A DNA stretch of 64,000 nt from the NCBI GenBank assembly GCA_030141605.1, contig JAQGDQ010000128.1, forward strand, positions 124,001-188,000, in the 5' to 3' direction. Position numbers and translations under genes: made by a program. This stretch comes from Tubiluchus corallicola (taxonomy: Eukaryota > Priapulida > Priapulimorpha > Priapulimorphida > Tubiluchidae). The notes under the pieces were generated by a model. That model searched no databases and was not told where the DNA came from. It saw nothing but the letters and a program-made list of their open reading frames with translations. Every line of letters starts with the position of its first letter. The stretch's first letter is position 1. Shown piece by piece: positions 1-10,967 of the stretch.

Positions 1-182
1 ATTTTTGCACTGTACAACGAAATACTCTTTATCCTGCCTAATTCAATTAACTAGGGCATTTACGAGTAAAGTAAAATACGATTAAATCTAGACGAATCCA
101 AAAAATTTCAATATTTGAGATACATCAAATGAGCTACATCACATATTTTTTCGGTTCTTGTTTGTATATATTTTGTGTACAG

Positions 183-1647
183 AAGCCAGGCAAGCGAGAG
201 AAAGACTTGAAACACTTGTTGACGCTGGAGGAATAGGAAAAGAAAAACCAGATGTTTCTTGGAACCAATACACAGTACAGATGCTAAAACACAGGCGAAA
301 AGTCCATGGTTGGTATCAACAATCGAAATTTTTACCAACAATTAGATACCCTCTAATATCATTCGCTGATGTTTTAACTGTAAGCTTGTATGAAATGAAA
401 AATAAGTCCGTAATTATAATAATCGCCTACTAATCATACAATAATTAATACTGAAGCAATATTTCAACCAGATGAAATTGCCTGGCTGGTCGTGATTAAG
501 CCTAATCTACGTTTTAAGTAAGTTTTATGTGATGAGCTGTCCGTGACGGCAAAGTGTCCGTGTAGATTGCAAAACGTAATACCTGCTCATTACACTTTCT
601 TTGCTCAGAAGCTGATATGAGCAAGTTTTATTCGATTAGTTTTCCATAACAAGGAAAAGTGCCCATGTAAGTTCGAAAAAGTTGTCCATGTCAAATTTCG
701 CTTGTTAATTTAAGAAGCAGTGAACGGTAAGATGGCCGTGTACGCGCTTTGGAGAGAAAACTTTTGGATGCGCACTCATCAGTGCTTTATTTAACATGCG
801 TTATACCGTAACTGAGCTACTCATATTTCGGTATTTGACATGCAACCTCAACTCGTTGTTGGACTTAATTTAACAATTAATTTAACTGTGCGAGCAAATT
901 CTATTTAAATGTAACATAGAAAACTTGATGTAGTGTAGATGGCCTACGCTGACTTCACCAAAAATCATCGCGAACAACTTGCTAATCTAGACTGTCTTAA
1001 AAGAGCTAGGAGTACGTAAACTTTCGGACGATTTTTTGGCCTATGCAGCCACAGCCAGCTCGTCACCCGTGGCCTACAAAGTTATAGTTGTCGCCATTTA
1101 TGACTTGCATTACCATTCCCTGATTAGTTTAAGAACGGTTTCAAATCTGGGGAACTTAAATGTGAAAAGGATATTAAAAATGCAGCTATATCTAATTTAA
1201 TAGTTGTTTAGTAACGCAATGTTCTCGTGATAAGATCATAAAATTTAATTATCACATTATCATTATCTTCTTGTTCATCACCATTTTGTCCAGCATGCCA
1301 CCACAGAAACCGCCAGCACTAACATCAGTACCATCGCCATCACCACGTCGTCGTCGTTGTCGCTGTTGTCCTCCTCCTCCTCGCCATCATCACTGCTGAT
1401 TATAGTTATTGCAATAACTATGAAGATATGAAGCTCCCGTCCTTTTACTCTGTATTTAGATCCGCAAGATGTCTACCGAGTTCCTGTGCTCACGTCGCAA
1501 GACTATGGATGGTGGTCAAAGCCCGGTGAGAACATTCAAAAGAAAGAACCGTGGACGTACGTACCAAGACTACCTCGCATAAACTCAGAGATGACACGAT
1601 TTGTTAACCAAATGCAGTTGTCACAAAAAGACTTCTCCATGTTCTAA
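183..1647 (+). CDS. TEX49/SPMIP11-like sperm microtubule inner protein, 3' part (three exons)
   Basis: Exons 183-379, 991-1015 and 1460-1647 join in frame (phases 1, 0, 1) and end at TAA 1645-1647; earlier exons lie before the window. Acceptors are TGTACAG, AATCTAG and TATTTAG; donors are ACT|GTAAGC and TAC|GTAAAC. The middle exon has only 25 nt. The joined C-terminus reads ..VLKELGVHPQDVYRVPV.., then DYGWW, a proline/basic stretch, MTRFV and a final FSMF. From memory this matches the C-terminus of vertebrate TEX49 (SPMIP11), which has VFRIPL, an aromatic-rich block, MTRFM and terminal FSLY. That family lies inside axonemal doublet microtubules of sperm flagella. The first exon is charged (EARQARERLETLVDAGG) and is less clearly conserved. 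The assignment rests on the last about 75 residues. Without the microexon the two larger exons do not join in the right frame, which supports it. Confidence 0.78.
1329..1397. repeat. Imperfect triplet repeat (CAT/GTC/CTC)
   Basis: A run of period-3 sequence changing from ATC/ACC through GTC to CTC. It sits in the last intron of the TEX49-like gene. Confidence 0.8.
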
Positions 1648-1922
1648 TACGAATAATAGTGATATTTTTAAATATTTAATTGTTTATATTTAATTTTCAA
1701 CTTTACACTGATAATGTGGAAAAACTTGTCAACGAATAATCACTCTATATGTCTGTATTTAACATCTGATTTGACCCGAGTTTGCCGCTTTCATGTTTCT
1801 AATTGTGTTATTATTTAGAAATATTGATTATTTAATTAAGTGATGGAAACATTTATGACATCGAATACCGAACCGTTCATGAAGTGCTAAGCCAAAAAAT
1901 TTAAGTAGCGACAGACTTGGTT

Positions 1923-1928
1923 AATAAA
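1923..1928 (+). promoter_or_regulatory. Poly(A) signal of the TEX49-like gene
   Basis: This is the first AATAAA after the stop codon at 1647. It would give a 3' UTR of about 300 nt. No other canonical hexamer lies closer. Confidence 0.5.
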
Positions 1929-1947
1929 TGAATTTCTGGCAGCAGTA

Positions 1948-4830
1948 ATATTTTCTCTAGGCGGTTTCATCTATCAACGTGCTTCTAATTATTTCTTTTG
2001 TTAATCATGGTTGCGATGCTGTTACTAAGTAACTGCATCATGTCAGAGGAATAGCTTTTGTAAAGAGCTACGTCACCGAGCCACCACAACCAATTATAAC
2101 TTTTATGTCATACATTGGAATTTACTTTTATACTTTATATCATAATGTGTAATTCAGCTGACAAATTACGTCAGTTTCAGTTATTACTAAGACGTATGAG
2201 CAAAAATGTATGGCGGCTAGCAATTGTTAATGGATTATCAAGTGGTAATGCATAACGTTTCTTGTCAATAGACAGCTCCAATGCTATGCTTTACACTATG
2301 GTAGCACAATGGAAATTTTCGCAGCACCAATTTCAACAAAACCATCGCTAATTTGGAAGAATTTCACAGAAATTAAATCTGAATACTCAGTGTAACAATA
2401 ATAACTGCAGCAAATTATTTTAATCATAAAATTACTTCACTATTAATTATTAGTTTTATATCTGTTGTTTGTCTTGACTGTCGCATAAAGTTGAAAAGTA
2501 GCTTTAGTCTGTCTAACCTTTGTATTTCGTATATGTAATAACAACTTCGAGCAGATAATGAATTTTATTTGAATTTAAACCTTTATATCACAATTTATTC
2601 CATTTAAAACAATAGTTAAAGACGTTCAAAATAAAAGATATGGCACTACACAAAAATTAGCTAAAAATTTATTGCTTACAAGACAAACAATATGTACAAT
2701 AAAATACAAAATGTCAGTTCTTTAAATGTAATAATAAAAAGCGTACACGGCATTACAAATACAATAAAATAATAAAATCTATATTCACTGTTTCATACAC
2801 TCAGTGAACAGATGACGAATAAGAACATTTACAATTCCATTCTGTGTGTGTGACTATATTCTATATACATAATTACAACTAAAAACTTTTGTCGCATTAA
2901 ATATACTTTGACATACATTACAATTACCCGTATCGACTTCAGTAGCTGTTTTGGCTTCCCTAGACCATTATAGCATTATTCAAAGTTGTGACATGTTACA
3001 GACAAGCACACCTGTGACCCAGCCTCGATAATTATATTTGCCAAACAGCGCGCCATAAATGTGAAATGGCTTCAATAATTTGTGACCTGTACGAAAAGAA
3101 TATATGTGCTGTAGCTACTTTGTCTATGCTGCAAATTTAAATTGTAAACTTTTTCATAATTATTGATTTTTTTGTGCCAGAGCGCACAAAATGCGGTAAT
3201 CCTTGTTATGCTCATTTTGTGATTTTAATTTTTTCTATTTTGCTGCGTGGTTCCTATCGTCTTAGAGGTTGTCCAAAAAACAGAATTGAGCCCAGTTCTT
3301 AAGCTAGCTAATCGAACTTGAATGTAAAGTTGGGTTTCGCATAATTTCACCAGCTATGTATTATAACTGTCCGTAAATTTTTTGCCTACAGTAAAGATCA
3401 AGACCTTCAAATTGCTGCGATGGCGAAAGTGAGGAGGATGAGAAACAGTTATGAAATCATCATCATCGTCATAATTTTTTACTTTTCTCTGTTTTCTTCT
3501 TTTGTTTCGATTTCCATTCTTTTCGCGTATGATTTTTTGGCTGCTTTTCAGAGGTTCATTCGAACAAAAGCTTTTGTAGACTAAGATAATATGTAAAACA
3601 GGAAAATATTTTCAAGAAAATATGTCTAATAATTTAGTAGAGAAGTACTAACCATTTTTTCAAGCAGTCATTGTTACACCCACGCTCTAGAACGATGGAT
3701 ATTCTTTTAGAGATGTCAACTTTCGTGATTAGATCTGTTCTTACCTCACACTAATGACTGCCCGTAGGCTAAATGAAGTCGGTTCTGTGCCATTTGACGC
3801 TTATTGTCAACCATCTTAAATCAAACAAATGCATGCAGTTAGACTACATATTGGAAAGTCAAGCAAATAAAATTGTCAAAAGTAGGCAGACAGTGACGTC
3901 CAGTCCTATTCACTGTTACACCTTCTTCAGTTTTCCATTTAAATTTGCCAATACTTAGACTGCCACGCGAATATGCATTATGAAATAGGATTTTCAATTT
4001 CATCGACTATCAACCGATAAAGTGTAACTATTCTGCGTCAATAAAAGCAAACGAGGGTTCATAAATTCGAAATGACCGTCTCGTATATGACTAGCTGTCT
4101 AAATAAAGAAACAGCAGAGAAATCAGCCGGGCGACATCTGAAAATTTTCTTACTTGTCTCCAATCGTAACTGTAATAAGTTTCTAAATTATTTTGCATGC
4201 GAAAACACTCGCAAGTTAACTTTTTACCTCGAAGTTGACAGTAAGACAAATTACTAAGTGAGCAACACTATCACATTGTTAATTGCTTCAGCATCTCACA
4301 GCTTACAGTCTGTTTCTGACAAGCAATAGGAGGAATCTTTTCTTATTTACTATCCAACAATTGATATTAAAAGACTCGATGAAGTTCTGTTTCCATAATA
4401 CATGTAACACCATATACCTGGGCAAGTGACATTGACAGCGGAGTTCAACCTAGGAGCGCAGCAGCAGGCCAGTTCGATATGAATGTAATATTAGCATAAA
4501 TTTATACGGCCATTTGACTAGAGAGTGGCATTAATTTCGTTATGTAGTTCGTTGACTGTCTCTCGGAGCTCTCTCAAATCAGGCTGATTCGATAAGTTTG
4601 AACGGAGGTACATTTGCGACGTAACTTTTTTGGAATACAAAACGGTTTTGACACGGGGCGTTTTGATATTATAGACATATAGTATTTGATATAATTTGAA
4701 AATTATGTAATAACTCATAATGTAATAACTAACCGATATTGGAACACGACAAAACGCATTATGTTAATAACATGACTTAATAATTAGCAGAATTAATGTT
4801 ATTTGGTACAATTTTCTTATATTTAGTAAA
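1948..4830. other. Intergenic DNA with no supported gene
   Basis: AT-rich sequence downstream of the TEX49-like gene. The open frames here (61-66 codons at 3773, 4072 and 4518) have no recognisable motif, splice sites or composition that suggests coding. Nothing else is seen. Confidence 0.6.
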
Positions 4831-4835
4831 TAATT

Positions 4836-5324
4836 TTGATTTTTTGGAATACGAAGATGGTGTGCATTACTAACCCATCGACTCATTGCATCACATTCTT
4901 TTTCAACACGCCTCTTGAAGAAAATGACAGACCTCATTTAGAAGGTCCGAATCTAATGCACCAGATTCTTTCGAAGATTTGCCAACAGAGAGAATGCCTG
5001 TCTATAATATTCTACATGTTCGCCGATTTGTTTAAGAGTTTCGACGTTTTCGCATTAGCAAAAGTGGGATTTCAGAGAAAACCATGATATATTCTGCCAA
5101 GGAAGCTATCACTGAAGCTGTTGACGAGTTTATCGAAGTTCAGTGCGCGACTGTTTTTGTATCAGGAGAAATGTCAGTTCGATATGGTGGTCGACTCCAA
5201 GACAGTAGTATTTCATTTCTTTAAAATGGACGGTTCCATGAATCACGTCACATTAAATTCAAGGTCCATGCAATTCTGCTGCAAGGTCATTGCTAAGACG
5301 ACAGGCAAATATCCAAGAATATAA
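4836..5324 (+). pseudogene. Possible decayed transposase fragment (piggyBac-like, weak)
   Basis: Two consecutive plus-strand reading frames (4836-5087, 5121-5324) together cover about 490 nt and look more protein-like than their surroundings. One contains FADLFKSFDVFALAKVGF, which recalls the 'FDNFFTS..LL..L...G' block of piggyBac transposases. The next contains FDMVVDSKTVVFHFFKMDGS, which recalls the following strand-rich block. The frames are broken relative to each other and no catalytic aspartate pattern could be fixed. This may be chance. Confidence 0.22.
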
Positions 5325-5980
5325 CATGTTTTATGAATACCAGAAGATGCGTGTCTCTTCCAAATAGCTGGCGATTTTTTTTTGTTGGACTGCAAAGGAA
5401 AACTGTTGCGATTATACAGAGCACTTGACGCGACAGAGTAACTCTCCGCCGCAGAGGTTTTAGATGCTATATGCAGAGTAATGGGGAATAGAAATAGTGT
5501 TGATATCTCTTAATCGATTATAATTGTGATGTGATTTCAAACAATTCGTAAATTCGACTGGCTAAATGGAACGTATAAATGTATCTATATCATATACCAG
5601 TTTTGTGCTTTTGAGTGTTAAATTTTACATAAATTATCGGTTTTCGACAATACACGTTACCATTAACTTTTACAGAGTTATATTCTGTTTAGTATTAAAA
5701 ACAAGTTATAGGCATTTTATTAAACTTCAAATCATGAATTAATTTCGGTGACTTTTCTTGCACTGTACTAACGTGTGTTCGATTTGAATTTCGTGTTGTG
5801 TTTATAGAATTGTGCATTTGAAAATACCATGAGAAAATTTTGGAATTTAGTAAATTTTAGAGAACTTAACTGTTCCAGTCATCTAGGGACAGTGGGAGTA
5901 TTTGGACATATTTTGTGTTAATTTACCTCATGTTTTCTTAGAATTATGGTAATTATGTTCGCCTTCATTTTTATTGCTAA

Positions 5981-6024
5981 TACTGCTGCTGCTGCTGTTG
6001 CTAATACTGCTGCTATTGCTGCTG

Positions 6025-6116
<92 letters not shown>

Positions 6117-6211
6117 GCTACTACTACTACTACTACTGTTATTATTATTATTATTATTGTTATTACTATTATTACTATTATTTTTATTATTATATCATTA
6201 TTATCATTATC

Positions 6212-6301
<90 letters not shown>

Positions 6302-6329
6302 GTTTTTGTTGTTGTTGTTGTTGTTGTTG

Positions 6330-6370
<41 letters not shown>

Positions 6371-6387
6371 TTATTATTATTATTATA
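5981..6387. repeat. Composite trinucleotide microsatellite (GCT/CTA/TTA/TTG)n
   Basis: About 400 bp of nearly pure triplets in blocks: (GCT)n, then about 36 copies of CTA, then TTA, then a short TTG block (6300-6333), then TTA again. Long open frames across it (poly-Thr, poly-Leu, poly-Tyr) are repeat artefacts. Confidence 0.95.
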
Positions 6388-6941
6388 GCAGTTAATAAAC
6401 TGATGTTACATGTGAAGAGAAAATCGTGCTAACGAACGAAACGCATTTCTCTTAAGGGTGTTATGTAAAAGTTTCACTACATTAGAAAACTGGTACTTTA
6501 AATTTACTTGAAATAGTGGGGAAATGCCGTTCCCACAAAACAAAACCACTGGTTATTTTCGTGGATTCTTTTTTTAAATGGACTGCTTGTATGAATTTCC
6601 GATCTGGGAGAGAAGATTTAGGAAAATGAAACTAACACTGCAAACGACAGTGACAAGAACGGCGACGACGACAACAAGAACAACAGCAACAACGGCGAAA
6701 GAAAGGAATAGGAAAAAAAGAAAAACCAGAACGTGAAAAAGTGGAAAACCAATTTCATTTTTTATCCAGCCATTGAAAGTAAAATTTGGATAATATAAAC
6801 TTAAAATGGCTTCTCTGAGTAGATTAAAAAGACACTTTTACTGTTTCGCATTAGGTAAATTCATGTAGGAATGCTCATATCAATCTATTTTGTGATTGAC
6901 TTGTCCACAGTCTCGCATTCACAATTTGCTGCAACGCAAGG

Positions 6942-7041
6942 TGACGTCACCGAGCCGCAATGGTCACGTGGCTTCGGTTTTGCGCTTAAATGACTTTGCT
7001 CTGTATTATATATGATCTAAATACTAATCATCCCAGTCAGT
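6942..7041 (+). promoter_or_regulatory. Core promoter of the DH31 gene: CRE, E-box, TATA box, initiator
   Basis: In order: a full palindromic CRE TGACGTCA (6942-6949), an E-box CACGTG (6965-6970), a TATA box TATATAT (7007-7013) and an initiator TCAGT (7037-7041). The initiator places the start at about A7039, which is 32 bp downstream of the TATA box, the normal distance. A good splice donor follows at 7211. CRE control is known for many neuropeptide genes; regulation here is inferred from the sites only. Confidence 0.68.
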
Positions 7042-7210
7042 AGCCAGTTGTACGCTGAAAAAGAGAGTCACAGAAAGGAGAAACATCCACGAAGCGAAGA
7101 AAAAATTGACGCAGTTCGCATGTAAAAAGTTGCATTAAAGTTGGTTAGAACAAGACCCTGCGCTACATAGACCAAGAAGCATTGAAGTACAAGATTTCTC
7201 AATTTTGAAG
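7039..7210 (+). other. 5' UTR exon 1 of the DH31 gene, with a start-stop uORF
   Basis: This exon runs from the predicted start (about 7039) to the donor TTGAAG|GTAAGA at 7210/7211. It has exactly one ATG, at 7120-7122, followed immediately by TAA (7123-7125), which makes a minimal one-codon uORF. The next exon begins one base before the DH31 start codon, so the whole exon is leader. The exon is inferred from the promoter and donor; no transcript supports it here. Confidence 0.58.
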
Positions 7211-8796
7211 GTAAGATAAGAAATTATAGTTTCAAATCGTTAAAGCACAAAAAACACACTTCGTAATTAAAGCTTTAAACATTCGCATTGATATTTTATG
7301 TTATTTGCATGCTGTCTTATTGCATACCGGGCTTGCGTAAGCAGTAATGCTGTATAAAACTTATAAATTAAAACTCCCGCGACAGCAGTAATTCGCATGA
7401 AGCAGGTTTAGATAACAACGCGTAAAGTTTGGAAAAATGATCAGAGCATTCATAGCACACTCTTCGTTAACTAAGCAACCGTTTAAATTACCCTATATTG
7501 TCAGTAAGATCAATAGTGTGTTTTTGGCGGGCCAGTAGAGCACACTAGGAAGGCGAGTCAGTGCCACTTTATCAGGTGTACAAATATTTTAAATTATTAA
7601 AAATTTTCTTATTTATTACGCGTAATGCTAAGTAATATAACTTTGTGTGGAAAATTCTTTGGGGTGTACTTTACAATTCCCTTTTCTTCCCTTTTAAATA
7701 TACAGCGCCAATTTCTGCAAACACTAGGCAGTTATTTGCGTTCATTTCAGCAGGTGAATGAGAAGTCATTTGACCTGACTGAAACTGTATAAAAAATTAT
7801 GTGATTTTATTTTGACGCAATTTCTTTTAATGGTTCTCTTTTCAGTGACTTCACGTATATGTATTATCGCATCCGTGAAAGCTTTCCCGTAGTGCAATGT
7901 TCCAATACGTTGATAAGTTTTGATAACAAATAAATTAATCACAGATTATATTACAACATAGAATCCCTTTCGGTTAATTAAAAGATGATTTTGCTTCTTT
8001 CATATGTATTTGATGACGTTCCAATTTATATAGGAGTATAATGTGATAATAAAACTTGTAATTTCGTCACTTCAATTGCTATGAGTAAACACGTAAGCTG
8101 ACAATATAAAGATTCTAATAAATTCTAATAAAAGCTTTCCGGTTAATTTCGTTATTTTATAAAAGATTATAAATTACTAAGTCAAGGTGATGGACTAATA
8201 AGGAAATACGAGCAAACAACTCTTTCAAAACAATTATAAATAAAGCACTTATAACAATATAAAAATCATATAAAAATTAATACTTAACACAGGCTAATAG
8301 GAGAAACTACATTGGTCACTTTCGTGATATTATAGCCGCAATAAAAGAACAAAACGCTAACAAACACTACCGCTTTGAAGAAACAGTTTTCGAATGTAGG
8401 ATGAAATAGCTAAATAAAAACCGACCATTATTTCCCTGTGATATGAAAAAATGGCAAAAAAAAGGACCTGAAACGAACTATCAAGAAATAGTGGTAAATT
8501 GGTAAGCAGTACAATAATTGTCTCAATTTACAATTGCTAGTTTTAACATCTAACGTTTAATTATAACATCTAATTACACCGTTGCACACCACGCTATTAT
8601 TACTAAGCGTGCTCTAGTAAAAGCAGTTGTAAACAGTTGTTAATCTGAATCACTGTGAAAACAGCGAACCAGGCATTTGGAATTGCATAATTTGAGCTGG
8701 GTAATAAGTACGCTAATAAAGGAAACTGGAACTGATTTACTAAGAAAATGATCATCAATGATGTTCAATAAAGATGAAGTTAGTTTACGAAAGGGA

Positions 8797-9145
8797 CCGA
8801 ATTATGACCTTTAGTGGTCCCCTAGGCAAATGAAATTATGGGGCCTCTTCAGACGGGGCCACCCTCTAACTCGCCCGCCCCAGTCTTGAATATTTTTGCT
8901 CGTGACACATTGAAGTAAACTTATTGCAAAATCTAAACTAGAATAGCTTATCTAATGTTTGTCAATAAAAATGTTCTTTAAGACATGCCACTATTTTACT
9001 ATTAATTGCAAACCAAGTCAGCACATATTTTCACAACCATAGTTTATCTGAAAACAGATTATTTGCCAAATGTTAACAAAGTTTGAGGGCCCCAAACTTA
9101 ACGCACCCTAGGGTGCAGCCTATACTAGCCTATAGGATAATCCGG
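8797..9145. mobile_element. MITE-like element with about 60-bp imperfect terminal inverted repeats
   Basis: The ends, CCGAATTATGACC... on the left and the reverse complement CCGGATTATCC... on the right, align over about 60 bp. They share a CCCTAGG block and a GGGGCC(C/T)T block. The interior is short and has no coding capacity. The GC-rich ends stand out from the AT-rich intron. Confidence 0.5.
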
Positions 9146-9421
9146 ATATGCTTACGTTGATGGTAACGGGGAGTGTGATACTGATCGGAAGTTTTTAATT
9201 TTGATAAAAAAGAAAACTTTGTCAATTCAGAAATCAATTCGGAAATTACTTGTCATGCAGAAATTACTTGCCTCTTACATTACTAGAATTTTTACCAAGA
9301 GAATTTTCTGAGCACTAAGTGAAATTAACAAGCAACAAACACTTGCTAATTAAGATGATCAATCAAGAATTTATATGGAAATAGCACTAACTACGAGTGT
9401 TGCAAAAATATCGGGATGACA

Positions 9422-9496
9422 ACGATGATGATGATGATAATGATGACGAATAAAATGAAGATGGAAATGATGATGATAATAATGATGATGAGGGTG
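9422..9496. repeat. Imperfect (GAT)n microsatellite
   Basis: GATGATGATGATAATGATG-type triplets over about 75 bp, within DH31 intron 1. Confidence 0.8.
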
Positions 9497-10070
9497 AATA
9501 TGATAAAGGTTACGGCGGTAGTTGCTTAGCTACAGTGACAGGGTTTGGCTAAAGCGTCAGTGACGTTGATTGCCGCGGCAATGGTGGAACAGTAGCAGCA
9601 GTAACGACTACGGTAGTGATTTCGATGTTTTATGTCTTTCAATTTAAGCACAAAATTGTTTTCGATGTCAGTAACAAATCGGATATATTTCTAGTTAGAA
9701 TTATGTAAATGTCAACAATACTTTAAAACACGGTCGAAACAATGACGATCCTTTCAATTGACTGTGATGACCTTGATAATAATTGCACAAGAGAGTTATA
9801 TCCTGCTAAATGCAATTCAGATAATGGCTTCAATACGGATTTAGCATGATAAGCATCCGTTTATACTGCGTAACAAACTTCCGAAACATTTCTGGGCATT
9901 TCAGCGTAATTCTGCACAAAATTTCACAGTGTAAATATTAAACCTATATCACATATTTCAACGCAACTCTATTACCCAAACAGTCCTTAACCTTAAATGT
10001 TCCGACCACATGTTGTTATAGCCTGTCTTCGCTGGCCATTAAATGTTTACAAATTATTTACGCTCGAACA

Positions 10071-10234
10071 GATAGTTGCAACAGAACACTGCGCACAGTT
10101 GTAAAGCTTTAAATTACCATTACAGTTTATTGGTTATTGTTTATAATGACACGATTTTCTCGTTTTAAAAATGAAAAACTGCAAAACACCTGTGATTTTT
10201 CTTTGCAAAAGGAGTGCCAGAGGAGTGAAAGAGC

Positions 10235-10270
<36 letters not shown>

Positions 10271-10608
10271 AAGACAGAGCGAGAAGGAAAGAGAACAAGA
10301 GGAAAGAAACAGAGAGAGAGAGTGAGATAGTGAGTGAGTGAGTGAGTGAGTGAGTGAGTGAGTGGATAAAGATAGAAAGAGAGAGAAAGAGAGAATTATT
10401 TAAATTCTTTGTCGTCCCCTTATTCATTCTTTTCTTCTTGTTCGTCTTGCAAAGGAGACTTACTCGTGGATACTTGCATCCTAGTTTTTTGCTAACATTC
10501 TAGTCATGAAACACAGTCTCCTTTGCAAGACGAACAAGACGATTTGCAATGATGAATAAGGAGACGACAAAGACTTTTAAATAATTCTCTCTTTCTCTCT
10601 CTCTCTCT

Positions 10609-10673
<65 letters not shown>

Positions 10674-10967
10674 CTCACTCACTCACTCACTCACTCACTC
10701 ACCCACTCACTCACTCACTTACTCATTCACTCACTCACTCTCTCGCACTCTCTTTGTCTGTTTCTTTCTTTTCGCTCTCTTATCTTCTCGTTCTCTCTGC
10801 CTCGCCCTCTCACTCCTCTAGCATTCCTTTTGCAAAGAAAAATTACAGTTGTTTTGCAGTTTTTTATTTTTAAAACGAGAAAATTGTGTCATTATAAACA
10901 ATCACCAACAAACTGTAATGGTAATTCAAAGCTTTACAACTGTGCCCAGTGTTCTGGTGCAACTGTC
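10071..10967. mobile_element. Foldback element with about 400-bp inverted arms
   Basis: The left arm (from GATAGTTGCA at 10071 to about 10461) is matched in reverse complement by the right arm (about 10518 to TGCAACTGTC ending at 10967). Shared blocks, read inward, are CAGAACACTG, GTTGTAAAGCTTT, ATTACCATTACAGTTT, TTGTTTATAATGACAC, a (GA)n/(TC)n tract, a (GTGA)n/(TCAC)n tract, and TTCGTCTTGCAAAGGAGACT at the loop. The loop is about 55 bp. There is no coding potential; open frames here are low-complexity artefacts. No clear target-site duplication was found. Confidence 0.78.

Noticed and set aside
5946-6432. 149- and 152-codon open frames
   Set aside because: Poly-Thr/Leu/Tyr readings of a triplet microsatellite.
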